A stretch of 64,000 nucleotides of DNA from Symbiodinium microadriaticum (taxonomy: Eukaryota > Sar > Dinophyceae > Suessiales > Symbiodiniaceae): contig LSRX01001503.1 of NCBI GenBank assembly GCA_001939145.1, positions 67,167 through 131,166 on the forward strand, given 5' to 3'. Each line of letters starts with the position of its first letter. The stretch's first letter is position 1. The position numbers and the translations under genes were made by a program. Below, in pieces: positions 47,441 to 59,584 of this stretch. The notes under the pieces were generated by a model. It was not told the origin of the DNA. It was given only the letters and a program-made list of their open reading frames with translations, and ran no database searches.

Positions 47441-48813
47441 ATGCCCCTGGCTCTCAAGTTTTGCGACATTTGGCACGATTGTGAGACTCTTCAGAAAACG
47501 TTCTTTGACTCAGCACTCTCGACTCCTCATGTACGTACTTGGACTGTGCAGGAAGTCCCCGCGCAGGTGCCGCTGACTGTGGGCAACTCTACGCTGCTGC
47601 AGCGTGTCATGGAGCGGCAGCCGAAGTCCAAAACTTGTGAGGACCATCCACTTTCCGTCACAAATCCCTTGCAAACAGCCACAAAGCAGATCCTCGATTG
47701 CACGACATCCAGCTCCGCATGGCACTTTGCCGTGAGTGCAGGAGTTAAGTGCATCTGCCGCGCTCTGGCCTCAGATTCGAGGAGTGTAGGTTTCGCTTGG
47801 TCACAGGAGTGTCTACTTGTGGATGGATGTGGAAGGTCACAGGTCACAGGATGTATCCAAATGCCCGGCTGCAGCCCTGAGGCCCACACCGTCTGAAACA
47901 GTTTCCTCGGGTACAGCTCTCGGATTGAAACGATTGACTCATATTTGCTAGTGGTGGTGCTGTCGTGACGAAGGTGACAGTGTGGCTGCCCCAACACCTG
48001 TGGAGCCAGAGAAGCCACGCCCCAAGAGACACGATGGGCAACAACAAAAAAAATCCAGCGGCGCATAGCCCGGAGGCGAAGTGCGGAAGCTGCGGAGGCC
48101 ATGGAGGCTGTCGAAGTTTCCATGGAAGCTGAGGAGACACCACGAGTCACGGACAAGCCATGGACTCATGGCTTGCGTGCGGAAGGAAGCGACTCCGCCT
48201 CCGCCTTTGCCAGTGCGCTCAATTGAGCCCAACGAGCATGGCATGAAGTGGTGGCGAGAGGCATCCTGGCTGCTGGAAATAAGAGCGGCATCAGACTTCA
48301 TAATCAGGGGACGAAGGGGTGTATTATCATAGCCGTCAGATCCTCGCAGTGTGCCTATGCTGCAAATTGCAGCATCTGCATCGCACCCGGTAAGTTGCGG
48401 TGAAAGCAGTATTCATCTCGAAGCTCAACTGGTTGCTTCCGGGTCTCCGACAAAAACGACTTCACTGCGCAGGCAGCCGCTCGCTGGCCCAAGATCTACC
48501 AGAACTTGAGGCTGCCACGTAGAATTCGAAATTCTCGGAGAGTTGAAACCTCAAAGGTTGGAAGCTTCTCTCAGCATCCTTCGGCCGCCAGCTCAGTGAA
48601 AGTCGGCCTCCGAGCTGCAGTCACGCTGAGCCACGGGAGCCATGGGACCCAGGCCCGAATGCCGGGAGGTCACCGACTACCTGGGCTCAGTGCACTTTGG
48701 GGAGTCAGGGCCCTCTGCAGATGGCGAAGCATGCGAGCGCCTTGTTCGGCAAAGCGAATAAGCGGAGGTCGGCCAACAGAACGCCCGTGCGGAAGCGCAC
48801 GATGGAGGAGCAG
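47441..48813 (+). CDS. Unknown charged protein, several exons
   Basis: Not recognised. Frame 47,441-47,640 reads KFCDIWHDCETLQKTFFDSA, then VPLTVGNSTLLQRVMERQPK. A second region (about 47,970-48,220) reads DSVAAPTPVEPEKPRPKRHD followed, in another frame, by RRIARRRSAEAAEAMEAVEV and SMEAEETPRVTDKPWTHG; the switch coincides with a run of eight A at 48,046-48,053. A third piece (about 48,716-48,813) reads MAKHASALFGKANKRRSANR and TPVRKRTMEEQ, ending at CAG|GTGAGC. The composition is basic and acidic by turns, as in nuclear or RNA-associated proteins. A Glu/Arg-rich frame at about 49,305-49,380 (REHALLLRKLQGQHQREEEA) may be a later exon. Confidence 0.4.
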
Positions 48814-49634
48814 GTGAGCCGAGGGAGAGCGGCGATGCTTTGCTTTTGCCCTTCGCAACTTTGAAAGGGGCCAGGGCCGGTTGCTGCTACTGCTGCTACT
48901 GTACTCTGTTTACTCCATACTCCATTCCACGTGCCAAGTGGAACTTGCTTCTGCTGCAGTTGGTGCAAACTACGCATGCGAGACGCAGCAGATTTTGGGT
49001 AAGCTCGAAATCAAACACGCTGAAGCACCTAATTACTTGTTTCTTTCATGCATTCAACGTCGTCCTCTAAATTTTGTGTGGCTGTTGGGATGGTTCACAA
49101 TCTGTACCATCATCAGCTTCCACAGCTCAGTGACCACTGCAGGAATGGGATTCGTCGTTGAGTCATCCACCTTGTCCTTCTGACATTTCGCGGCTCACTG
49201 TTCTGGTCTTGTTTACGGCGGTTTGCTCAACTATCAGAACGGGAGAACTGCCTCCTTGGGTCTAGCGAGTTCCAGCAGCTTTCATGAGCACTCGAGGCCG
49301 TTGATCAGCAGAGAGAGCATGCCCTGCTTTTGAGAAAGCTGCAAGGCCAGCACCAACGGGAAGAAGAAGCGGCAGGATGCTCCGAGCTGCATATGTGCGC
49401 TGTGAAATTTGCACTGTGCCTGGGGGGGCCGCTCTGCAGTTTGGGCTCCCTGTCATATCATTCTCAGCACCAGTGCCATCTCGAAGGCCTCCCGTACCTT
49501 CCTGGCAAGGTTTACAAAGCAGCCCTGGTCCTATCACGTTCTAGTGGCAGCTACTTGCAAGGTCAATTGTATCCCGTCTTGTCACGCTGTAAGAGTTTGT
49601 ATAATTTCTATATGTTTGTATCGTGAGTTCCATC

Positions 49635-52367
49635 ATGGCCGGCTCTGAGCAGCTCCCGGTGATGGAAGAACCGGTGCTTAAGAGGAAGAGCGGCTTGTTT
49701 CCGCCGCCAGAGTCAGGAAGCTGATGGTGGATTTTATGCAAGGCGAAGCATGGAAGTGCTTGACATGTCTTGCGGCTAGGATTGCTGCAAGTGGACTCCG
49801 ATGACGAACCGGATTCGGAGGGGGGTGGCTACCAGGAGGGGCAGCCATCCGAGCCATCTCCAGCCCAGCTTGCGAGTGTTCACCTCGAAGATGCTGTTGC
49901 ACAGTTTCCTCGAGCATCCGTCAACACGCGTGAAATGCCACATGCAGTGAGCTCAGGTGACAACGATGACGGCGTGGTTTGGCATGCCAAGGTGAGCTGG
50001 TGTCAGAGTCTAGAGTACGAGCGCAGTTGTCCAGATCGACCTCTTTCCCCCACAAGATTCTGCAGCTTCAGGACATGCTCGGGGCTGGTGATGCGGTAGC
50101 TCCAGAGTTTGCATGGTTCCAGGTTTTTACGGACGACTACATCCACCCGAGGGACTGTTTGCCGTCGGGTGAGGTGAAGCCACGGCGGCCGATGCCTGTC
50201 ATCAGACAATCAGAGCTCTTGTCCCAACTACAAAAAGTAGGGGACACCTGGATCCTGCCAGGCCGGCCCGCGGAACGAACGGGGACCGAGCTTGAAAGCA
50301 ACAGCTCCGTTTCAGGTCCGCTGAATGGCTGGCCTAGCCTCGTCAACCTGCAGCTGCGATCTATCACTCAGAAGCAGAGAGGTCAGCTCCCCAAGAGGTT
50401 GTAATGAAGAGGCAGCCATCCAAAGAAGAATGCAGGAGGAAAGCATGAGACGGTGCTGCAGTGTTGAATGCCAGCGTGAAGTTCTTGCAGCTGCATGGCA
50501 GGCCCTTGTCCCTGATGCATTCAGGCCTGCTGCCAATGACGGCGGCTGTGAAGCGCATCTGGGTTGATGGTGACGAGCTTCCAAAGAAGCTGCCGGAGAG
50601 ATGTCGTGCAACCTTCCTGGCACCTTCCTGGATGAAGAAGGCGACATACCTACCACTCTCCCTGACACCAGTTTCGGTGTTTTGCACATGTGTTTCGAAT
50701 CATGGCATTGTCTACTCTACGTTAACTCAGGGCTGGTCCAAAGATTCGGCCGGCTTTGTGTGGTGGTTCACACCACGATGCATCCACAGCCCCGGTGCCT
50801 GCCACTTTGGAGAGCGATTGGTGTCCACGCTTCTCACGGGACCCCACAAGGATGCAGAGGCTGTTCAAGTGCATGCGATTGCACATCGCTACCCGGTGGA
50901 CAGTGAGACGCTCCGAGACCTTCAGACGTGGCATGTGGCGGCGACGAGCTTGAACAAGCACCCACTTTCGCCTAGTCGACGGCTTTAGATTTAGATACCG
51001 TGAACACGCTGGCTCTGTGTGCGTTGACTTTGAGCCCGAGGTCGCTTTGGAATGGTCCCATGGACAGTTTTCAACACTGGTGGAGCTAGCATGGCTCAAT
51101 GGCATCGGTGGCTACGGTGCCTGGTCTGCCAAAGCGGTGGAGTTGCTGACGTTGAGGGGCTGCGGAACAGAGGACCAGCAGAGTTCTGAAGCGCTGGAGT
51201 GTAGGGTGTACGCATCTTGCCCTGCAAGGTGGAAAGAGCAACTGGGTTGCGGACAAACTTGAGCCAGTTCCTGAAATCTACGAAGCAATGGCAAGTTCTA
51301 TGCGAGGAAGCTGGAACCAGGTAAGATCTGAGGTCCGCATGATCGACATGCCAATCACTTCGAAAGAGCAGCTAGAGCAATATCTCCGGAGGCGGACATG
51401 TTTCGTTTGAGATGAGATAAGGCAGCCCAGCAGTCACGCTGGGAAGCTCTGGGGTGCGGCCGTGTCAGTTCGTGATCGTATGCAGGTACAGTGAGGACGG
51501 TGGCTTGCCTCGAAACGAATGGCGCTTCAAAGCACCCCGGATATATGCATCTTCGGAGGCGCGCAAAGAAGCAAAACCCACTCCTGCCGCGGAATCATGC
51601 GGAATCTGCAAGTGTTGACCTGTTGTGATCTGTGTCCTCACGCCCCTGGAAGGTGCGTCTGAGACTTCGCAGTCCTGCACACATTGCTGGCTACCTGCTG
51701 AACTACATCAGCAGAGTTGCCGAATACGACACACTGCGCAAGAATTGCCAGACATTTGCCACAGACTTCTTCGCATTCCTGATGCACAGCCGCACGAGCT
51801 GGGCATGGGGTTCCGCTGTTTGGGAGTGACAGCGGCATCGATGTGGTGTAGCTGTACCCGCATTGGTGAAGCAGCAGAACTAAGAACCATAATTCGTGCC
51901 GTGCACCAAGGACCGGCCAGAAGGACCGGACACGCTGCAGTGACAAATCCGCTCGAGTTGGTTTGACCGCGTTATCGTTATGTGCTTGCCAGATATTCAT
52001 TCCCGTAATCTGCAGTGCCTAATTAATGTTTCCTTAAGCTCGGACAGGGCGAAGAGCGGAGCAGTGACCTGGGACAGTAGGTGGCTTGAAGGACTGCAGG
52101 TAAGCAGGAAATCCTGCTTCGCGTTCCCTAATCTGATCTCGCCGTTGGCTACTGTGGCGGGCATCAACTTTGCAGAAGGGTTGGAGAGAGCTTAGCAGTG
52201 AATCCGAAGTTTCAAGGCTTCCAAGCAGAGCCTCGGCGCCGTCCCTACTAGACAGGCGGCTGCGATGGGGTTCAGCTCTGCAGGATATCCAGCCGTTCAC
52301 CAACATCGTGGTGCCGCTGTACTCCCAAAGAACACATGCCTTCCTTTACGCTCCCAGAGGGTCCTGA
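49635..52367 (+). CDS. Conserved protein with Asn-Cys-Gln motif, possible papain-like fold
   Basis: The likely start is ATG at 49,635 (MAGSEQLPVMEEPVLKRKSG). An acidic linker, LQVDSDDEPDSEGGGYQEG, follows from 49,784. Exons then read ILQLQDMLGAGDAVAPEFAW, FQVFTDDYIHPRDCL and SELLSQLQKVGDTWILPGRP (50,063-50,280). From 51,004 comes EHAGSVCVDFEPEVALEWSH, then GQFSTLVELAWLNGIGGYG, split by a 112-bp GT-AG intron (51,117-51,228) from GKSNWVADKLEPVPEIYEAM. Then MIDMPITSKEQLEQYLRRR, YSEDGGLPRNEWRFKAPRIY, and at about 51,655 LRLRSPAHIAGYLLNYISRV with YDTLRKNCQTFATDFFAFL. The end reads DIQPFTNIVVPLYSQRTHAF, followed by LYAPRGS, to a TGA at 52,365. The N-C-Q-x-F-A motif preceded by a conserved Trp-Ser-His recalls the Cys/His arrangement of LRAT, PPPDE and NlpC/P60 proteins; that is inference. 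I recall similar proteins in other dinoflagellates but know no function. Confidence 0.6.
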
Positions 52368-54867
52368 GATCGAAACTGCACTCGGAGAAAAGGTTCCGAG
52401 TGCATGCGGGACGATCCTGACCTGACCACATGTAGCTTCAAAGACTGGAGAGGTAGATCTAGGCTGCATCCCTTTCTGTCTGTCTGCACTACATGTCATA
52501 TCGAGGAGGGAGCATCTGCAATGGGCGTGGTGCCCACTCCCTCCAGATCTTCTGCCATCCTGCCAGATTGTTTGAGCATCACGACCATTGTTTCCGGGAT
52601 GGTCGGGATGGAAGCTATGCCTCAACTTTGTCTCTCCCGGATTCGCCAACCTTGGCAGATAGCTGCTCTTTTTCTGACCTAGTGCTAGTACTGGTGAGCT
52701 TTCGAACCTATGACTCCTGAAACTACAAAGTGCCTGTGCCAGAACGATGGCTGCCGCAGTCCGCTTTGAGCTAAGGGGGTGCGTGTATCTGTGTGCCTTC
52801 GTCAATCAACAAGGGGTGATTGGAGCCGATGCAGGCAAGCCATGCGCTTGAATTCCAACGCGGATGTGTGCAAGGCAAGTCATGCACCACATGTATCTTC
52901 AGAATAGTTTCGCTCGTGCCACGTTGCCACTCAATAAATGCAATTACACTGAGTCAGAGAGTCTGAGACGACTCTGCAATGTGCATGTCCTCTGTTGCAT
53001 ATCCGAGGGCGGTTCGTCTCGTTTCCTACAAAAAAAGGTTGGTCTACTTCATTTGCCAGCTTCCATGCCACGTGATGAGATGTGATGACTGAACGAAAGG
53101 AATGGGCTCTGCTCTGCACCAGCTAAAACGGGCATGATCACGGTCTCGGTGCATGTCTGGCCGAATTGGGTGACATTTCAAAATGTAGGACGATTGTAAA
53201 GCTCTGTCTACACGGCCGCCTCGCAAAGGAGACTTTGCAGTTGAGTAGTGTTGTCAACTCGGGACGTTCTGCATGCTGCTTATGTAGTCGGCATGTTTGA
53301 ATGTGATGCGATTGTTTTATCGAGCTGCGTGAATGACTCCAACGTGCACGTGTGCGTGTTTGCATCTTGCTAGCTCATGATTGACTGTCGCGGAATCCAG
53401 GTGCAGTCAGGAATAATCTCCTTCCGAGTGCTGCTCACGGTCCGTCCTGCCAGCTGTTTGCGCTCAACCATTGCATGGGTTCGATCAAAATAACAAACTG
53501 TGCCTCTACTGCATGTCTCTGTTGCATTTCTCTTGAGTGCATGTGTTGGATTGTGTGGCACATTGTTGCATCATCCTTGCTCCGTTGTGCTGGTTATTTT
53601 CATTTGTCTTGTCTTGAGTATCGAACCATACCGGCCAGGTACAAGGTTTAGAAGTCTGACTCCCGCATGCAGCTTTCTACACTGAGCTATCTCGAGAAAG
53701 AACAACAAGCACCCTTATGACGAGACTGGCCACTAGCCGCCTCCCCTGGTGTTTAGGTTTCGTCTGATTTTGTGCTTCTCTGTGGGATGTGTTTCGAAAA
53801 TCGGACTAGCAGCTGACTAGCGAGCCGAAAAGCACCAAACAACAGCACCCAAAAAAGAAACAACAGCCCCATGTTACATCCCAAGACGGAGAAAGTTTCC
53901 GGGAACGGCCGTGCATGTGTTTTCTGGTTTTTGTTCCTGATCGTCGCATGCCGCCTAGGGGCCTAGAGGATCTGCCTCATGCCTTCTGGGGACAGTCGCA
54001 TAGCTACTGGAATGGTAGCTATGCATGAGGCTCTTATGTATGTCGCAAGTAGCTCTTTGACTGTTTTGGCGAGATCTGCTGCTGCGACACTTCGCCGTGG
54101 CGGTCCGTGCGTTTGGGCTGTGGTCACGGCTGGTACTGCGCTGGGATACTCAGATCCTTTTCTGTGAGCAATAGCAATCGGAGGTTCACGGTCCATCGAA
54201 AACTAAGGCATCCTGCATGCTGCGCCACGCCGAGGCCATCTTTTGGACTTGCTTTTTCTGTGAGCAGTCTTCGACATGCGACGAATGTAGGCCCGCCTGG
54301 AAATGGGTGCGGCTTCCATCACGTGCTGGCTTCCCGGAGGGCGCCCTGTCTCTTCAAGTTGCAGGGTAGCCACATGTAGCCACACTGAGGTCCCGAGTGC
54401 TCATCGGTCCTCGCTGAACGAGATCTGAGGAGCGAAAGCTCTTCCTGTCGTCGCAGAGTTGCAGAGCTCAACCCGGGAGTCTGGGCCAGGAAGCTCCTCC
54501 CCACCGAAACGATCGATCGGCTCCTGGCGCGCCGGCCTAGCGGTCCCTAAAAAAGGTCAAGAAGCACTTGTGTACGTCGCTGGACACGCGGCATCGACGT
54601 CTCAGGCACGGAGCCTCGAGCAGGCCGTGTCATCTTCAGCGAACATCCGTGCCTGCCCAACGCCGCTGGCAGCTCAGTGGAGCTGGCATTGAATGGCATA
54701 GCGTGGCATTGCATTACCTAGTTGTATCTTCCTATCGAAAGCAGCCACGACGAGGAATTGCGTTATGCGTGTCGCCATCGAAGAGGGCGACATCACGAAG
54801 CGGGGAAGGGCATGTGAACGGATGCAGGTTCATGGCATGAATTTGCTCATATGAAGTGTCAGGTTCA
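52368..54867. other. Mostly unassigned; tRNA-like element inside
   Basis: No clear gene. A frame at about 52,535-52,720 (DSPTLADSCSFSDLVLVLV) and one at 54,568-54,720 (EPRAGRVIFSEHPCLPNAAG) look exon-like; the latter may be a 5' exon of the RBR gene or a SET-type fragment. A tRNA-derived element is called separately at 53,610-53,700. Confidence 0.35.
53610..53700 (-). repeat. tRNA-derived (SINE-like) element, pol III boxes
   Basis: On the minus strand an A-box-like TAGCTCAGTGTAG (53,677-53,689) is followed by a B-box-like GGTTCGATAC (53,618-53,627). An anticodon-loop-like CTTCTAA lies between them, but the anticodon and T stems do not pair, so it is not an intact tRNA. Spacing between boxes is about 15 nt longer than in most tRNAs, as in class II tRNAs with a long variable arm. 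Confidence 0.45.
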
Positions 54868-56323
54868 AGTGTACCATCTGCAAGAAGGAGTCATGTGACT
54901 TTGGCTGCAAGTTACCCTGGTGGGTGCTGTGACTTTCTTGCGCACTATCTCCACATCTCTCACGTCCCAAAGTCACAAGTCACATGCGTACCGGCTGCAC
55001 TTGTGTTGCCGTCTCTGTCGGTCTGGCAGACCAGCAAACCTGCACATGTGCCGTTTGCAGATATTTCATGGCAGGCCTTCGCTGTGGACGACAGCCGTTC
55101 CACAGAGGGATGACATGCGAGGATTTTAGCCGAGCGTACCAGCGTCGCAAGCAGCAAGCGAGCTCGCAATGAAATGATGTGAGGAGTACGCCGAAAAGCT
55201 GAAAAATTCAACACGGGCTGCAAAGAAGGAGCGTCAGGCCTCTCGATCTGGACAGAGCGTTCTGAGGACAAAGCTGAGTCTGTGAGGCTGAGCAGCTCTT
55301 CGAGCAGTGGATGGAGAAGACGGGCTCAAAGCAGTGCCCGACATGCCGCATGGCCGCCTTCCTGGCGCCTTTGTCACCTCAAGGAGCTGACTCTGCAAGT
55401 GCTCGCGATCTCTCGTTCGAGTTTCGAAGCAGCGCAGACGCGACAAAGGTGTGTTGACTATTGTTGACTTGAAGTAAGCAACTGCGTCTCCCATAAAACA
55501 GCCAGACTGGAAGCCACCTTTCCCCTTCCCAATAGCAACCCGTTTCTAAACGCAATCTTGGCTTCACGTAGGCATCCCCTTCTGTCGAACAAATGTGAAA
55601 CGTGCTCGTCGAGCCTTGCCAGCCTGGACTTCATAAGGGATCCAAAGTGATCTGACTGTCTTCATCAGAGTCGGTGCGTCCCTTCCCCAGAAGCAACTTC
55701 TTGCCTGCGTGGCTGTTGGCGAAGACAGGAGCATAGAATAGATTGAACAGATGATAGCGGCAGCAGTAGTGGACATAGCGGCTGCGCCGTTATCTTCTAT
55801 GCGGAGAGACGGCTTCCTCATCCTGGCCAGGTCACGAAACAGAATCTTGACAAGCAGAAAACGCAGTACTCCGAATGTCACAAGATGAGCAGTTCCCTCA
55901 GATTGATGAGGCCCGTCCTCCACAAGCAAATGGAATGAGTAACCATGGAAAATTCATTCAGCATTTTTGTTGCGTGCCTGAAGCTACTTGAGGCTGCCGG
56001 AACTGTGGAACTAAGTTCTGCTTCAAGCACGGCCCCAAGATTTGAGTAGACCCGACGGAGTTGGGGCTTGGCTGCTTGCTTTCAAAGGCTTTTGTTATGC
56101 GAGAGGTGTCTGGCGGTTCTTACAGACACTTACACGCCAGCCCCTGAGATCTTACAGGCAACTCGTCGAGGCCCTGTGTGCGGCAAACGACGACGTCGAG
56201 GGGTGTTGGACAACATTTCTGTGTCCCAGGTGCGGATGCACTATTGATGCCCACGGCTTCATTGACCCGGTGACGGGCAAGATCGTGAAGCATCTGAAGA
56301 AGAGGCGGAGCGGAACGTCATGA
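54868..56323 (+). CDS. RBR/IBR-type zinc-finger protein (E3 ligase-like)
   Basis: Cysteine-rich exons in RBR order: RFKCTICKKESCDFGC (54,863-54,912); a long piece ending TCTCAVCRYFMAG and FHRGMTCEDFSRAYQRRKQQ (about 55,035-55,165), where H-x-G-M-T-C-E-D-F is the usual end of an IBR unit; EQLFEQWMEKTGSKQCPTCR (about 55,294-55,350), matching 'W-x-x-x-T-x-x-K-Q-C-P-T-C'; CRNCGTKFCFKHGPK (about 55,994-56,040), matching 'C-R-N-C-x-x-x-F-C-F-x-C'; and a last exon CGCTIDAHGFIDPVTG, IVKHLKKRRSGTS to a TGA at 56,321-56,323. RBR proteins transfer ubiquitin through a RING2 cysteine. In CFKHGPK the usual Cys after C-F-x is replaced by His, so catalytic competence is uncertain. The N-terminal RING and remaining linkers were not found. 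Confidence 0.6.
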
Positions 56324-57577
56324 GTAGGACTAGGAACAACCCTGGATCGTTGGAGATGCGGCTAACTTGGCCTTTGCTGCTTGTTCGTATCGGCATTCCC
56401 TGAGACTGATGCCAGGGCGAAGAAATGAATTCTGTGGCGTCCTCAGATCGTGGAGGTATTAAACAGCTGAGGCGATAGATAACTCTCAAAAGCTATTTGA
56501 AGCTCTCTGCAGGTGTACCCAGCAGAGCGGCCAAGATATACTGTTCTCATGGCCTCTGAAAAGAGCCACATGAGATAGCTCGACCATAGTTGGGGGCTCA
56601 AGCCCGGAGTCCAGATCAGAGGCAAAGAACCCTGTACCATCATGTACCCCGTACTTCAACGATCGTTGCATGGTCACCATGGTCCCAAGTTGGGCTGTCA
56701 CCAACACTTTGCCTCTCGTTTGGCACCTTAGTTCGTTTTTTGGATGCCGAACGGCTGACAGGGTGCTACTTGCGCAACAGCAAGTTAATGGATACAAGAA
56801 CACCTCAGCAGCATCTGGTGGAACTGGCAGAGACCGCCCTTATTCTACGAAGGCCTAGAGGCTTTGATGGTCCTGCCCAGCGCAGTGGCACAGACTACTG
56901 TCGAAGTGCTTTGCATGGAGTTGTGGTGTGCAACATGCGTGTGCACTTGCAAGTATAATTCGGTTCATGGCACAAGGTGCATTTTAATTCGCCTGTGAGA
57001 GGACAGAACCAGTTCCTTCACTGTGTGAACCAGTATTAGGAGTACAAGAAGTAGTATCACTGGTTGTCGTCGGCATCTTCATCGGTGGTGGTCGTGGTGG
57101 TGGTAGCAGCGGCAGCTGCATTACCAGTAGCAGGAGTTGCAGTAGCAGTCGTACCGACGCAGCTTACGTTCACCGCAGCCCTTACTCAGAGATAATGCCC
57201 ATTGTGCTCTCAGCGGAGTTTGTGCAGATGGTTCGGCCACTGTGGGCGTGGCCTCGTTGCGACTGGCAGCCGGTACCATCAAGTCGAGCAGATTCAGATG
57301 TCTGTAGAGTTGACACATGAGGTTTTGTTCCACAAGACAACTGCACTGTTTCCGAATCTGCTCAACAAGGTTCCAGTGAGAAGTGCGCCACAAAAGTCTG
57401 CTTGCGTCACATATGCTAGGGATAATGCCAGCCACGGACACGTGGGCCGTGGAATGCATGTTAAGTTGCGGAGCCACTCGCGGAATCTTGTACATGATCG
57501 GTGTAGTAGGTTTTGCTGGACCGTGCCAGACAGAGGAGGCTTCTCAATGTAGTAGTGCTGTCCCACTTTCGACGTCG
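56324..57577. other. No recognisable gene
   Basis: Frames on both strands (56,486-56,803 minus; 56,590-56,958 plus) are mutually exclusive and carry no motif. A GGT/GGC-rich patch occurs at 57,085-57,120. Confidence 0.4.
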
Positions 57578-57605
57578 TGGCTCAAGCCCCTCTTTTCTGG
57601 CTCAA
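57578..57605 (+). other. Possible degenerate tandem spliced-leader relic
   Basis: TGGCTCAAG (57,578-57,586) and TTTTCTGGCTCAA (57,593-57,605) resemble the 3' end of the dinoflagellate spliced leader (ATTTTGGCTCAAG) twice in 28 bp, ending 12 bp before the ATG at 57,618. Tandem, decaying leaders just upstream of a start codon are the mark of a gene that was reverse-transcribed from mRNA. Short and imperfect; chance is possible. Confidence 0.35.
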
Positions 57606-57617
57606 CCTGCTGTTGCC

Positions 57618-59235
57618 ATGGGCTCGGCTGCCAGCATTGACAAAGAGGGCCGTGATGCCTACAAGCGAAGCCTCTATGCTGCGGTAGCTGCGGCTCAAAA
57701 GGACAAGGACGAGAAGCCCAAGCCAGAGCTTGCCGAAACGGACGTGGCAGTGGCTGACAAACCGGCCGGCACTGTGGAGACGCAAATGGCCCTACCCTTC
57801 TGAATGTCCATGAAGGAGCCTAAGCCCGAGCAGAGCCTGATGCAGTGAGAGCCAGAGCAACGAGATCTTGTCCTCCAGAGGTGCACTGTAATACGGAGCG
57901 CCCCAAAAGAACTGACTTGCAAGAACTTGGGAAATTCATGGAAAATCGCCGAATGCTTCCGCCATCTCTCACACTTGCTGCTGTCCATGGGAATGCATCG
58001 AAAGCATTGAGTGCTGGTCGAAGCTGCATACCAAAGCCAATCGTCAGCTGGTGATCAAGGCGGGGCTGAGCGTTTGCTCCCTAGAGGTTCATAAGGGTCC
58101 ACTTCATGTTGCATGTGGCAGCCGGCAAAACAAGCTCAGCTTACACCCCCGAGTAGTTCCGTGATTAAACTTGCTTGGAATCCCAACCTTTCTTGCAGTT
58201 CACAAGAAACACAGCGACGAGACGGAGAGCGTGTGGACCGTGCGACGCTCGCCATGTCGAACGAGGATCTTGATGGCCAGGAGCTGCTCGCAGCGCGGAC
58301 GCAGCTCTTGGAGGAGCTGCAGGTACAGAGATACGTGTGAGCGAGCTTCGGCTGCTCCGCCGCCGGCTTCGCACCTGTGCAGGTCGAGCGGCGCGAGCTG
58401 GGCAGGAAAGGGGAGCACCTTTTCAACCCAGCGAGGTTGAGCAGGCGCTCCCGCTTTTGTCAAAAGTCAGAGGATTTTTGTCACGTCTTATCACGTCTGA
58501 GCTTCAGGTATATTCAGGGAAACAATGGCTCGGTGGAGGAGGCCACGGCACACTTCCGGAAGATGCTTTGCTGGTACAAGGAGGCTGGAAGTAGGCACAC
58601 TGGTCTCAATCCATTCGGAGTCCAATAGCCAAGCTGCCTGCCAGGCGAATATGCTTCAGAAGCGGACGCTCATCGAGAACAAACCCTGGTGCGTAGATTC
58701 TGTGACGGGTGCCCGGGAGCTTTTTGACATGATGTGCATCGATGCTAGCAAGTTTACCAAAGATGGAAACATGCAGCCTGGCTGCAAGCAGTCAGGATTT
58801 CCAGCCGCGACGTTGCCCGATCTTGTCGGATTTAGGTGTGGTGGAACCGAGGCTTTGGGTACAAAGAGATGGTTTTGCCCAAATTGAGAAAATCATGAGC
58901 CTCACTGATGAGGATCTCGTCGGTCGCATGAGCCTTCTCTGCCACCCGATCGAGCACATGCAGTGCAATGCAATGCATTCTGCCGCACATGGAAAGGCGA
59001 CATGCGCAGAGCTCAGGTGAACTGCGGGAGCATCACTTGGATCAGCTCAGCATAAAGAAAGGCAAGCTGATGAAGAGCTTCCAGGTTCGAGACCTGACAG
59101 GGCTAAACATCGGCGCGGTTCTCCGAAGCAGATTTGTGATGAAGCGCGTCTTGGCAGCATCGTTGGCGCGCGCACTGAAACTGGACACCATCGCTCTGAA
59201 GCGATTCGGAGCAGCTGAAATAATAACAATAGTTA

Positions 59236-59291
<56 letters not shown>

Positions 59292-59533
59292 ATAAGAATA
59301 AGAATAATAATAATACTATATTATTCTATTTGTTATTACTACGACGACGACGTCGACTACTACTATTACTGCAGCAGCTGCTGCTGCTGCTGCTGCTACT
59401 ACTACTACTACTACTACTACAACTACTACTACCACTACTACTACGACCGCTACTACCACTATGACTACGAGTACGACGACGACGACGACTACTACCACTG
59501 CCGCCAAGCGTGCTAACAGCAGTCCACACTGCC

Positions 59534-59584
<51 letters not shown>

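Noticed and set aside
55564-55929. 121-codon minus-strand frame inside the RBR gene
   Set aside because: Lies in a putative intron of a + strand gene, no domain; two hydrophobic segments alone are not enough to call a gene.
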